The position numbers were made by a program, and so were the translations under genes. A stretch of 33,943 nt of DNA from Patescibacteria group bacterium (GTDB lineage: Bacteria > Patescibacteriota > Gracilibacteria > UM-FILTER-43-11), in NCBI GenBank assembly GCA_018825145.1, contig JAHJFD010000035.1, forward strand, positions 1 to 33,943, read 5' to 3'. Position 1 is the first letter of the stretch. Each line of letters starts with the position of its first letter. This document shows, piece by piece, positions 1 to 10,300 of this stretch. The notes beneath the pieces are model-generated. The model did no database searches, was not told the origin of the DNA, and saw only the letters and a program-made list of their open reading frames with translations.

Positions 1-1
1 C

Positions 2-112
2 AGCTGGGTGATCCACATTCCCGCTGTACAGAAGGCGGGAGATTACACAGGTATAAACACATTTGCCGCTTCAGCTGCATCTGACAACATTTGCAGCGGT
101 ACTCTGTACTAG
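2..112 (+). CDS. 3' end of a secreted B-type protein (partial)
   Basis: Reading from base 2 gives 36 residues and a TAG stop. The tail (IHIPAVQKAGDYTG) lines up with the last residues of the 570-residue secreted protein ending at 3188 (IKIPDIQAAGSYTG), and both end in a Cys-containing stretch a few residues from the stop. I therefore read this as the C-terminus of a second B-type paralogue whose start lies outside the window. Function is unknown. The match is short but spans the whole visible part and includes the stop region. A strong terminator follows, so this gene ends a transcription unit. Confidence 0.7.
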   Translation, partial: SWVIHIPAVQKAGDYTGINTFAASAASDNICSGTLY

Positions 113-137
113 CTCTGAATATCGTTAAACTTAAAAT

Positions 138-180
138 CTCCCCTTCCCGGCTTTACGCTGAGAAGGGGGTTTTTGTTTTT
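138..180 (+). terminator. Rho-independent terminator after the B-type fragment
   Basis: CTCCCCTTC and GAAGGGGG pair across a 12-14 nt loop and are followed directly by a T-rich run (TTTTTGTTTTT). It lies 26 nt after the TAG at 110-112 and separates that gene from the promoter at 230-258. Confidence 0.85.
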
Positions 181-229
181 GCCATGTCCTAAATGTGTGT
201 GAGTTGTTTACAGTCACCTGATTTGTCCA

Positions 230-258
230 TTGAAATTAGCGCTCATTTGTGATATAAT
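230..258 (+). promoter_or_regulatory. Sigma70-type promoter for the A1-B1-A2 genes
   Basis: TTGAAA (230-235) and TATAAT (253-258) are separated by 17 nt. Transcription would start near 265, leaving a leader of about 19 nt before the ATG at 284. There is no convincing Shine-Dalgarno sequence near the start. Confidence 0.75.
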
Positions 259-283
259 AAAAGGATTTTAAGCATATCAGAAT

Positions 284-1498
284 ATGAAATTTACCCGATT
301 TAAACTCTTTTTTGCCGCTTTCACACTTATAGGTCTGTTTTTGGGTATGTTTTTGAATATTTCTTCCTCCAAAGCGGCTTTTGGAACTTCTCCACCATGG
401 GTGAGGAATGACCATTTGCTTCCGGGTACCACTTTTGAACAAGTTGTAAATTTAAGTCGAAATGAAACGGAAAAAGCAATGCAAATCATAGCTACGATTA
501 GAGGAGACGAGAAGTTGGCTAAATGGATTACAATTCCGAATGAAGAAGACCTGATCATGAAAGTGGGGCAATCCATCTTGCCCATGAAGGTTATTGTCGA
601 TGTTCCAAAACGTGCCGCGTTAAAAAATTACCGTGGCAGCATTTATATCACCCTCTCACCCATAAAAGCTGATAATTCCCTAAGTGGTGGGGAGGTAGGC
701 ATTGCTTTGGGGGCGAATGTCAGCGTGAACATAACAGTAATTGGCGAAAAGGTTACCGAGTATTCGATAAGATCTATTTCCATCAACCCCTTGCAGGAAG
801 GAGACCCATTCAGTATAAACATGGAAGTGCAAAACCTGGGTAATACCGAGATCACCGACCCTAAGGGCCAGATTGAAATCTATAATTACGCGCAAACTGA
901 AATATTAAAGTCTTTCGATTTTATTCTTTTAAGTGAGCCTGTCGCGCCTGATGAGACCAAAATAATCAAAATGGTTTTTGAAGATGTAATACTGGATCCC
1001 GGAAAATACTGGGTTGTTGCCAAGTCAATTAAGGATGGAGAAATTCTTTACGAAAATCGTTTGTTTCAGGAAGTACAGGCCAAAAAGGCTCCTATTATAA
1101 CTCCTGCAGACATTGATGTTAAGAAACCCGCATTACCAGGAGCTGCTGAAAAACCTGCTACTACGCTGCCTGCGGATCAGCAAGTTTCTGATTCAGATGT
1201 CAGACAGGCCGCCCCAGTTGCCCCAATCGTTGTAAACGCGCCTGAAACTAACGGCGTGTTCCTCATTTTCGGTTTGGCGGGGCTTGGTTTAGGCCTGGTC
1301 GCTCTGATCGGCATTATTGTGGTCCTCATTATGGTGCTGAAAAACCAACGGCAGGACAGGGTGGAGCGCTATATTGTTCAGGAACAACCCAAAAATGAGA
1401 CGCCCGCGAGCCCGGTATCGCCAAACACGGCGCAGAATAATAACGTCGCCGAAACAAAACCAAACCCAAATTTTAATGCGGAGAGCCAACAGCAATAA
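284..1498 (+). CDS. A1: membrane-anchored extracellular beta-sandwich protein
   Basis: 404 residues. An N-terminal signal peptide (basic start, hydrophobic residues ~8-24) precedes an all-beta extracellular region of about 240 residues that resembles bacterial Ig-like or DUF916-like sandwich proteins. A Pro/Ala/Thr-rich linker follows (~270-315), then one transmembrane helix (~323-350) with a basic stop-transfer sequence (KNQRQDR) and a polar Gln/Asn-rich cytoplasmic tail. It is probably anchored in the cytoplasmic membrane and faces outward. It is clearly paralogous to the 217-residue protein at 3208: both have FGTSPPW right after the signal peptide, then RNDHL and GQSILP. The reading frame overlaps the next gene by 23 nt, suggesting co-translation. 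The family name is uncertain; the topology is well supported. Confidence 0.85.
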   Translation: MKFTRFKLFFAAFTLIGLFLGMFLNISSSKAAFGTSPPWVRNDHLLPGTTFEQVVNLSRNETEKAMQIIATIRGDEKLAKWITIPNEEDLIMKVGQSILPMKVIVDVPKRAALKNYRGSIYITLSPIKADNSLSGGEVGIALGANVSVNITVIGEKVTEYSIRSISINPLQEGDPFSINMEVQNLGNTEITDPKGQIEIYNYAQTEILKSFDFILLSEPVAPDETKIIKMVFEDVILDPGKYWVVAKSIKDGEILYENRLFQEVQAKKAPIITPADIDVKKPALPGAAEKPATTLPADQQVSDSDVRQAAPVAPIVVNAPETNGVFLIFGLAGLGLGLVALIGIIVVLIMVLKNQRQDRVERYIVQEQPKNETPASPVSPNTAQNNNVAETKPNPNFNAESQQQ

Positions 1499-3188
1499 AG
1501 GCCTTTCAGAATTTTTATTTCCGGTGTTTGTTGCCGGTATTTTTGCCTTGTTTATTGTCGTCGGTGCTTACGCGGCATCGGATACAGTTAATCTGACAAT
1601 TAATGTCGCTAATGTCGCTCCTTCTGTGGGCAGTCCAACGGATAACGGCTCAAGCACAGCCACACCCACCAATGTGGGAACTAATGTGACCTTTTCAACC
1701 ACCGCCACAGATCCCGGTGGCGACGGCTATTGGCTGGCTGTCTGCAAAACAGGTGGCACAATTACGCCTGACGCCGGAGGCGGGGCACCCACCTGCACGG
1801 CAGGCGACTGGTGTATCAGCTCGTCCGCGGTGGCCAGTGGCGCCCAAAACAGTTGCACTTATGGCGCCCAGCAGTCCGACGCCATGTCGAATGCCTGGGA
1901 AGCCTACGCCTGCGACGATAACGCCGCGGGCAGTGCGTGTTCTTCTGTTTCCACCGGAGATTCTCCATTCAACGTCAACCACCCGCCTGTTATCGGCACG
2001 GTGGTCATAGGCCCATCATACGGCTCATCGGCCAGTGTTGACCCGGGCAACGGGGGAACGGGCGAAGTATATTTCCGCGTCGGAGTCACCGACCCCGATA
2101 GTGAAGCCCCGCAAGATACAATAGACATGTATGCGTGTTCTTCCGCTACCACCAGTTTTGATGCAAGTACGGGCACTTGTACAGGTGGCTCTCTTTTATG
2201 TAGCGTCACAGATGTAACCACCGGAACCAACGCCGACTGCACCGATGCCGACCTTGCGTCCATTCCCACGGCCCACGGCAGTCATAATGTCAAAATTTAT
2301 CTTCGCGACAACAGCAGTACCAAACTGGCCGACGACGGAAGCAATAACGCGCAGGCTTACACGGTGACCGACGTGACGCCCACGATTTCAGGATTAAATA
2401 TCGGTTCCAACCCCCTAATCCCATCAGCAGGGGGCAGTGTGACTCAGTCTTACACGGCCACGGTAAGCGATGATAACGGTTATGCCGACGTTGATTCGGC
2501 CTTTGGCGCCATTTACGTGGCTCCTGCCACTCTGACCGGCAACGGAGTATGTTCAACTGCCTCCGAGATTAACTGTTACGACGTGAGCTCCTGCGAATTA
2601 TCCGGAGGAAGCGGTACTAACGTAACCGTTACATGCGGTACCGGCGGAACACCGCTCACCACATGGTTCAATATCTTTCCGAGTGACTCCTGGAAGGCTC
2701 ACATAAGCGTTTTGGGAACTCCTACCATCTATAGTTTTGCGACGGAAGGAACTTTTACGGTCAACGCGCTCAGCGCCGTCAATGTGGCTGAAGGCAACAT
2801 TCCTTACGGCCCTGTGGCACTGGGTGGCACCTCTGCTTCACAGCCTACCACTCTGCAGAACGCTGGTAACATCGTTATCGATGTACTGATTCAGGGCAGC
2901 GACATGGCTTCTAATGGAGATACTATCTCAAGAATCCAACAGCACTGGGCGCCGGTAACAGGGTTTACCTGGGGTACCGATGACTACGCTTTGCTTGAAA
3001 CAGCGTCAGTCGGCAGTGCCGTAAATGGCTGTTCGGACCGCTCAATTCCCGTTACAACGGACCACACCAATTACACCACCTCCCAGATCTTCTGGAAGAT
3101 CAAAATCCCCGACATTCAGGCGGCAGGCAGTTATACCGGCACTAACTACTTTATTGCCACGCCGGATGATTGCTCCGGAGGAATATAA
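1476..3188 (+). CDS. B1: secreted Cys-containing repeat-type protein
   Basis: 570 residues from the ATG at 1476. I chose this start because it is followed by a classical signal peptide ending in GAYA-A; the open frame extends 34 codons further upstream but only as a shadow of A1. The start overlaps the end of A1 by 23 nt, which implies translational coupling. After the signal peptide come Ser/Thr/Gly/Asp-rich beta modules with paired cysteines (for example CKTGG..TC..GDWC and CSS..C..LLC) and NHPPVIGTV-type Ig/PKD-like starts. There is no C-terminal anchor, so it is probably released or held by a partner. Its C-terminus matches the fragment at 2-112. No enzymatic motif is visible. The alternation with A-type genes suggests the two products act together, which is inference. 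Confidence 0.8.
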   Translation: MRRANSNKGLSEFLFPVFVAGIFALFIVVGAYAASDTVNLTINVANVAPSVGSPTDNGSSTATPTNVGTNVTFSTTATDPGGDGYWLAVCKTGGTITPDAGGGAPTCTAGDWCISSSAVASGAQNSCTYGAQQSDAMSNAWEAYACDDNAAGSACSSVSTGDSPFNVNHPPVIGTVVIGPSYGSSASVDPGNGGTGEVYFRVGVTDPDSEAPQDTIDMYACSSATTSFDASTGTCTGGSLLCSVTDVTTGTNADCTDADLASIPTAHGSHNVKIYLRDNSSTKLADDGSNNAQAYTVTDVTPTISGLNIGSNPLIPSAGGSVTQSYTATVSDDNGYADVDSAFGAIYVAPATLTGNGVCSTASEINCYDVSSCELSGGSGTNVTVTCGTGGTPLTTWFNIFPSDSWKAHISVLGTPTIYSFATEGTFTVNALSAVNVAEGNIPYGPVALGGTSASQPTTLQNAGNIVIDVLIQGSDMASNGDTISRIQQHWAPVTGFTWGTDDYALLETASVGSAVNGCSDRSIPVTTDHTNYTTSQIFWKIKIPDIQAAGSYTGTNYFIATPDDCSGGI

Positions 3189-3207
3189 GCTCCGGCTGTA
3201 ATAAAAA

Positions 3208-3861
3208 ATGAAAAAACTACTCTGTTCACTGGCGGCCATCACGTTTATAGGCCTGTCCGTGAGCGTGTTTTCACATATTCCCACTGCCGGGGCGGCCTTT
3301 GGCACTTCCCCGCCATGGATCAGAAATGACCACCTGTCCCCGGGCGACAGGCTTGAAGAAGTTATTTACCTGAGCCGGAACGATACGGAGACAGCGAAGA
3401 AAGCCGCTATCAGAATTGCCGGCGACAAAGACCTGACCGGATGGATCGAAATTCCGGATGAGGATAATCTGATCATAAAAGAAGGACAAAGCATCCTGCC
3501 CGTGAAATTTATTGTCAATGTGCCTGTGAGCGCCACAGCCGGGAATTACAAGGCGAGTATTTTTGTTAACCTTTCACCTCTGGCAGGTAGCACACCGGCA
3601 GAGGGCGGCGAAGTGGCAATAGGTCTGGGCGCCCATATTTCGGTGGATTTATCGGTTCTCGAAGACACGACAAAAAAAGATACCGTCACAAAGGAGTCTT
3701 CACTAAGCCCTTCAGTGCCAACCACTCCAACCATTCCAACCACTCCAACCATTCCAACTCCACCCGCCGCGCCCGAAACAAATAATCTGATTTTTGACCT
3801 GGCCGGACTCAGCTCTGGCTTCATTAACCTGATCAAAATGTTCGCGGATCTGTTTCTATAA
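3208..3861 (+). CDS. A2: short paralogue of A1
   Basis: 217 residues. It has a signal peptide, then the same start to the mature protein as A1 (FGTSPPW, RNDHL, DLTGWIEIPDEDNLI). Only the first beta-sandwich region (~30-150) is kept; the second sandwich of A1 is missing. A Thr/Pro-rich linker follows (PTTPTIPTTPTIPT, encoded by an 18-bp tandem repeat near 3719-3757), then a short hydrophobic C-terminal segment (LIFDLAGLSSGFINLIKMF) that could be a membrane anchor or a cleaved sorting tail. It starts 19 nt after B1 and probably belongs to the same transcript. It may be a natural short form or a deletion derivative of an A1-like gene; a matching tail remnant occurs downstream at 4170. Confidence 0.83.
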   Translation: MKKLLCSLAAITFIGLSVSVFSHIPTAGAAFGTSPPWIRNDHLSPGDRLEEVIYLSRNDTETAKKAAIRIAGDKDLTGWIEIPDEDNLIIKEGQSILPVKFIVNVPVSATAGNYKASIFVNLSPLAGSTPAEGGEVAIGLGAHISVDLSVLEDTTKKDTVTKESSLSPSVPTTPTIPTTPTIPTPPAAPETNNLIFDLAGLSSGFINLIKMFADLFL

Positions 3862-3866
3862 CCGCA

Positions 3867-3889
3867 AAAACAACTAGTTTTGTTTTTTT
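3867..3889 (+). terminator. Weak intrinsic terminator after A2
   Basis: AAAAC and GTTTT pair around a 5-nt loop and are followed by G and seven T. The stem is short and A/T-rich, so efficiency is doubtful, but it sits just after the A2 stop. Confidence 0.45.
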
Positions 3890-3917
3890 GGGTTAGAGTA
3901 TGGTAAGCTCTTTTACC

Positions 3918-3975
3918 CACTACGCGGATTACACCCCCTTTTCTCCAGTGAATCCACCCCATAATCACCGTAGTG
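3918..3975. promoter_or_regulatory. Inverted repeat upstream of the RHH microprotein gene
   Basis: CACTACG (3918-3924) and CGTAGTG (3969-3975) form a perfect 7-bp inverted repeat with the related strings GGATTACACCCCC and GAATCCACCCC between them. It ends 21 nt before the small RHH gene. RHH repressors commonly bind such sites in their own promoters, so this may be an autoregulatory operator; that role is inference. Confidence 0.35.
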
Positions 3976-3996
3976 ACCTAAAGAGATATAGCCAGC

Positions 3997-4122
3997 ATGA
4001 AGAAGATCAAAAAGATTACACTTGAAATTTGGGATGATTTGCTCAACCGGGTTGATGAAGCCGCCATAAAAGATGGTTTTAACAGCCGTTCAGAATTTTT
4101 GCGTTTTTTGATTGTGACTTAG
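3997..4122 (+). CDS. 41-residue ribbon-helix-helix (CopG/Arc-like) DNA-binding protein
   Basis: ATG at 3997 to TAG at 4120-4122 encodes 41 residues. The beta strand (KKITLEIW), first helix (DDLLNRVDEAAIKDG) and second helix starting at a Ser-rich turn (NSRSEFLRFL) fit the ribbon-helix-helix fold used by CopG/MetJ/Arc regulators, close to the minimum length for that fold. It would bind DNA as a dimer. The gene lies between A2 and a remnant of an A-type tail, upstream of the giant surface-protein promoter, so it may regulate the surface-protein genes; that is inference. No strong Shine-Dalgarno sequence is seen (AGAGATATAGCC precedes the start). Confidence 0.7.
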   Translation: MKKIKKITLEIWDDLLNRVDEAAIKDGFNSRSEFLRFLIVT

Positions 4123-4169
4123 CGGAAAAACAAATTACCAATTCTGCTCAGTAAAATACGTTCATTTAC

Positions 4170-4223
4170 AGCAGCTTCATCAGCCTGATTAAGATGCTTG
4201 TGGATCTTCTTTTTACATTATAG
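4170..4223 (+). pseudogene. Remnant of an A-type C-terminal tail
   Basis: The frame ending in TAG at 4221-4223 reads SSFISLIKMLVDLLFTL, closely matching the A2 tail SSGFINLIKMFADLFL. An in-frame stop lies a few codons upstream and no start or signal peptide remains. This is what would be left if a third A gene had been deleted, with the RHH gene now in its place. Confidence 0.6.
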
Positions 4224-4236
4224 CCATAAAATAATC

Positions 4237-4265
4237 TTGACAGGCTGACACTTATGACGTATAAT
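4237..4265 (+). promoter_or_regulatory. Perfect-consensus sigma70 promoter of the giant surface protein
   Basis: TTGACA (4237-4242) and TATAAT (4260-4265) are both exact consensus hexamers separated by the optimal 17 nt. The start would be near 4272, giving a leader of about 49 nt that is almost entirely A/T and has no Shine-Dalgarno sequence. It is the strongest-looking promoter in the window. Confidence 0.9.
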
Positions 4266-4320
4266 GAAATAATACATTCAAAATTTCATTATATTTTTTT
4301 ATTAATTAACCAAAATAAAA

Positions 4321-7300
4321 ATGAAAAATCATTTATTTAAATATAAGCACCACTACCTGGCGGGATCCCTGCTGGGCATTTTGATTGCTATATTGTTCCT
4401 GGGTTTACAGCTACAGGGTAAAACCGTGGCTCAGACCACAACCGCGATTTGCGGCAATGGAATTCTTGAAGAAGAGGAAGAATGCGATGACGGCAACCTG
4501 GTTAGCGGGGATGGTTGTAATTCAATGTGTATCAAAGAAATTGGAATGGTAATTCCTACTGAGCAACATCCTCTTAATGCAGATGAATTACTTTCTCCTC
4601 TCAACTGGGAAGAAGGGGGGATATTAGAAGAATTTGAACCTGAAGATGAAATAGTCGAAATGAGAGACGCGGTTTCCAAACATTTTGAAAATCCTGACGG
4701 AACTATCACGGCAATTATTACTACAGAAGGAACTTTACATTACGAAGAAGATGGCGTGTGGAAAGAAATTCACCGTGAAATCACTGATAATGATTCAGGG
4801 GTTCATACTGAGTATGCTTATGCCGCCACAAAAAATGCTTTCCAGAGTTATTATCCGGCTGAAAGCGGTTCCCAGGGATTGCTAGTTGATTTAGATGAAG
4901 GAACTTTCAAAGATTGGATTAACCCGGAACTCCGATGGGTTACATCTACCGGAGAAGCCAGTGCGCCAGTAAGTGGTGCAGCTATTACCGGTGATCTTAA
5001 TACTGATGCTATTACTTACTCATCAGTCTTTGACAATACTGACGTAATCCTTACACAAGGAACCGGCAGTCGTAAGATGGATATTGTGCTTAAAGACGCG
5101 TCAGCTCTTGCCTCAATGCCTGCAGATGCCGTGGAAGCATCTTATTGTGAACAGGTAGTTATGCCTGATGGCTGGACTCTTGCAACAGAAAACAATCCTG
5201 AGAATTCTGAAGAAGTGATAGGAATCACATTTAGGGACGGAAATGGCAATGAAATGGTGCAGTATGCTCAGCCAATGATTTATGAACCCAGTCCACTGTC
5301 TACAGAGGAGGAGGAAATTATACCACCTGAAGCAGAAACAACGGGGGGAGGACCACTTGAAGAAACGATTGAAATGTCTGAAGAAGAAATAAATCGCATG
5401 CCGATTATAAGTGGTAAATATAGTATAGAAAAATCAGGAGACACTTTGACAGTTTGTACAACAGTTCCCGCATCCTGGTTAAGAGCTGAAAACAGAGTAT
5501 TCCCGGTAATTATTGATCCAACGACTAACGTTTACCCACAAAATGCTTCTTATTGGACGGGTAATGTTTATGAGACTGTAGGGACAGGTTATTATAAGAA
5601 TTGTTCTACCGAGGCACAATGTAATACTATGGGATGTTATTCATCATACACAGGCACACAGCCCTGGAGTTATTCTTCAAGTAAAGGTAATGACACTATA
5701 TCAACACAATATTCTCAGAGTTGTACAAATGGTATCTGGGGTTATGTAGTATATAGAACTACTTATCGTGGCTGGTCCAAATTTGATATTTCCAGTATCC
5801 CTGACACAGCCGAGATTAATAATGTAGTTCTTTGGGTATACAAAAATTACGGTAGTGGGACTGAATATATTCGTTCATTAGAAAATGACCCCGTTGTAGA
5901 GAATTTTTCCACAATCTGGAATGATATTGTGGGTGGCAGTAACTATGGAACTATAGGTGGTAGTACCGGCTGGAGATCCCAGGATCTTGGCAGTACTGCT
6001 GATTCTGATCTTCGGAGTGCCTTGAGTAGAAATTGGTTTGGTGTGGGACTATACAATGGTTATTCATACTACTACGGCTATTCCAATAGTACTTACAGAC
6101 CTTATATCGCAGTGACGTACGCCGGTGATTCTGACGGAGACGGTTATGATGACCCTGTGGATAATTGTCCATATATTGCTAATCCCGGTCAGGAAGATGC
6201 AGATAGTGATGGTGTAGGTGATGTATGTGATAATTGTCTAAGCGTTGCTAATCCCGGTCAGGAAGATATGGATGAAAATGGTGTTGGCGATGCGTGTAAT
6301 GATTTTGAGGATGCAGATGGTGATGAATGGGCTGATGATCTGGATAATTGTCCTGAACTTAATAATCCCGGACAAGAACCTGATCAGGATTGTGATACTG
6401 TTCCTGATGCCACGGACAACTGTCTAACGGTGCCAAATCCTGATCAAGACAATAGCGATGAAGGTAGTGGGAATCTTGTTGTTGATTTTGAATCAGGTTT
6501 TACAGGTTGGTCTTCTTCCGGCAATGTAGGATGGCAGAGTTCAGCAACAGTATATGAAGGCACCTATGGTGCACAAAACCAAAATATAAGTGATGGCCAA
6601 ACTTCCTGTATGTACAGGAATGTTACTCTTATCCAAAACGATAATATTTCTTTTTGGTGGAAAGTAAGCTCCGAAAGTGGCTATGACTATTTACGTTTCT
6701 ACATTGATGGAAGCGAGCAATCTGGAAGGATATCAGGAAATAGAAGTTGGGCACAAAAAACTTTTAACCTATCCGCAGGAACCCGTCAAATAAAGTGGTG
6801 CTATACAAAAGATGGTAGTGTTAGTAGTTACAATGACACAGGCTATGTTGACTATATCGTAATTGGTTCAGCAGGAACATCAGGAGATAGTGTCGGTGAC
6901 GCATGTGATTGTGATGATGAAACCTGTGATGGAAGAGAGGTTGATTATTGTATCGATCAAGGTACACCTGATCCGACATGTGTACCAACAGAAGTCTGCG
7001 GAGATGGGGTTACAGAAGGTAACGAACAATGCGATGGTGATGCTTGTTGTACAGAAACATGTACATTCTCGACCTCTGAATGTAGAGCGAGTACCGATGT
7101 CTGTGACTTGGCAGAGATGTGTACAGGCTCGGACGCAAGTTGTCCTGCTGACACATTCCAGCCATCAACTACAGAATGTAGAGCAAGTGCAGGTATTTGT
7201 GACATGCCAGAGATGTGTACAGGCTCAGGCGCAAGTTGTCCTGCTGACACATTCCGACCATCAACTACTCAATGCAGAGTAAGTGCAGGAGTTTGTGACT

Positions 7301-10300
7301 TGGCAGAAATGTGTACAGGCTCAGGCGCGAGTTGTCCCAGTGACGCTAAATCAACTGCTGAATGCAGAGCGGCGGCAAGTGTCTGTGATGTTGCGGAATC
7401 CTGCAATGGTGTGTCTAATAGTTGTCCTGCAGACGGTTTTCAGCCGCTTAGCACATATTGTTCTGTAACAGGAGACAATGCGGCTAATCACTGTGACGGA
7501 ACCGGACTTTGTGTATGTCTTTCAAGCCCGGAAGATACACTTGCGGCATGTACAGATACAAAAGATAACGATTGTGATGACCTGATAGATGCGGCAGATT
7601 CTGATTGTGATTCAGATGGCGACGGCATCGTTGATTTTGTGGACAACTGTCCGGCTGTACCTAACCCGGGCCAGGAAGACTCAGATAGTGACGGAGTAGG
7701 CGATGCCTGTGACAACTGTTCAGCAGTTGCTAACCCCGGTCAGGAAGATAGTGATGGCACAGGTGGTGAATTCATCACGAAGTGGGGAAGATCTGGCACT
7801 GGAGATGGCGAACTCGATCACCCATGGGACCTTACTGTGGATGACGATGGTAATATCTATGTGGGAGATAATGGGAATCACCGCGTCCAGAAGTTTACCA
7901 ATACAGGTGCTTTTATAACGAAATGGGGTAGCGAAGGAACCGGAGATGGCCAATTCGGAGCCATTCTTGGTGTAGCCATTGATGCCAGTCGCAATGTCTA
8001 TGTAAAGGATAGTGATAACTACCGCATGCAAAAGTTTGATAGCACCGGTACCTTTATAACGAAGTGGGGAAGATATGGCACTGGAGATGGCGAACTCGGC
8101 GGCCTGTATGGTGCTGCCGTGGATACCACTGGCAATGTATACGCGGCGGATACCGGTAACGACCGAATTCAGAAGTTTGATAGCACCGGTACCTTTATAA
8201 CAAAGTGGGGAAGCTTAGGCACTGGAGATGGCCAATTCAACGAGCTCCGCGGTATTGCCGTGGATACTCTTGGCAATGTCTATGTGGCTGATAGCGGTAA
8301 CAACCGCGTCCAGAAGTTTAGCAGAACCGGTACCTTTATAACAAAGTGGGGAAGCTTAGGCACTGGAGATGGCCAATTCAATACGCCATATGATGTTGCC
8401 GTGGATACTCTTGGCAATGTCTATGTGGCTGATAGCGGTAACAACCGCGTCCAGAAGTTTAGCAGCACTGGTACCTTTATTACGAAATTGGGAAGCTTAG
8501 GCATTGGAGACAGCCAATTCGATACACCCTATGGTGTTGCAGTAGATGCCAGTGGCAACGTCTACGTGGCTGATACCAATAACAACCGCATCCAGAAGTT
8601 TACCGCAGGTACTCTTGGTGACGGTGTTGGCGATGCCTGTGACAACTGTCTAACCGTTCCAAATCCAACACAAACGGACGCTGATAGTGACGGTTTGGGA
8701 GACGCTTGTGACGATTGCGCGACCATTTCCAGTCTTGATCTAACAGGATTGGTCTCCTGGTGGAAAGGTGACGGTAACGCTCTGGACTCTGTAGGTCCTA
8801 ATAACGGAACCCTTGGCACAAAAGCCGGCTATGGTACGGATCCTACATACTCAGCCGGTAAGGTAGGTCAGGGATTCAGAATCCCCGACAGATATGGTTA
8901 TGTGAATGTGGGAACCGACTCAAGTCTTGATATCACCGGTGACTATACCGTTGACGCGTGGGTAAAATCCGATACCCATTCCGATCTTATCCACAGTAGC
9001 TGGAATATAATCACGCAGAAGGGATACAGAAATGAATTCGGGCTTTATAAAGGAAGTCCGAAGATGACTTTTAAGCCATATAACACTTCAGGATCCTCTT
9101 ATAGCGTGGACTGGGAAGACACGGTTATGCCGGCCAATACATGGTATCACGTTGCAGGTGTAAAAAGAGGAAATATGGTGGAACTTTACGTGAATGGAGT
9201 ACTGGTAGATTCAAAAAACAATTTCACAGGCCTTCTTGATACCAAACCCGGTGAACCTATGACCATTGGTAACAGTAAACCGGGAAGTCAGAATGGCTTT
9301 GTAGGTGTTATAGATGAAGTGGAACTATGGAATCGTGGACTTTCCGCAACAGAAATCCAACAGATTTACAACGCGGGTGCTGTTTACGGAGTAGGAAAAT
9401 GTCTGGGTGATATAAGTGCGCCGACAGTTTCCCTTACAAGCCCGTTGGACGGAGTCACAGTATCTAATACAGTTACTGTTACCGCCACCGCTTCCGATGA
9501 CGTAAGAGTTACTTATGTGGAATTCAAAGTTGACGGTGTTGCAGTTGGTGCTGATTCCACAGCGCCTTATACAACGGATTGGGATACAAGATCAGTAGCT
9601 AACGGCGGACACACTTTGGCCGCGGTCGCTTACGATCTGTCCGGAAACAGCGGCACATCTTCGGTAACCGTTACGGTTGATAACGTTTCTGTTATTGAAG
9701 TAAGAAGCCGCGTTTCCGCAAAAGAAGACGATGCTGAAGAGAAACTTAGTGGCGGATATGTAGATCGATACAGCAGTGATTTAGAGCTCATCAATGACGG
9801 CGGTTCTACGCCACAGGAAGTAGGCATGAGGTTTAATAACATCGCGATTCCATATGGAGCGACCATATCCAAAGCCTATATCCAGTTTACTGTTGATGAA
9901 ACAGATTCAGGAACCGCTAATTTGGTTCTGCGCGGTGAAGCAACAGATAACGCTGCTACATTTGGCAGCGCTAACTATAATATCACCAGCAGACCTGACA
10001 CTGTCAGTAATGTTGCATGGAGTCCAGTGGCATGGAATACAGTAGGCGAATCAGGGCCTGCCCAACGCACGTCGGATCTTTCTCCTGTCATCCAGGAACT
10101 TGTGAATCGTGATCGCTGGCACTCAGGAAATTCGCTGGTGATTACAGTGACCGGCAGTGGTGAACGAACTGCTGAATCCTACGATGGCGATTCGTCCAAA
10201 GCCCCTGAACTGGTTGTCGAGTATGAAGAACAGGACGAATATCCTACTCCTCCGCCTCCTCCAGCTTTAGACATGACGGGCCTGGTCTCCTGGTGGCAGG

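Noticed and set aside
1374..1475. Extended N-terminus of B1
   Set aside because: The extra 34 residues are an Arg-rich shadow of the A1 frame and would put the signal peptide inside the protein.
1476..1560. Type IV prepilin-like start of B1 (NKGLSEF)
   Set aside because: The Glu is not at the +5 position and a normal signal peptidase I site (AYA-A) follows, so an ordinary secretion signal fits better.
8039..8490. CRISPR-like or mobile repeat at 141-bp spacing
   Set aside because: The spacing is exactly 47 codons and the repeats encode NHL propeller blades in one frame.
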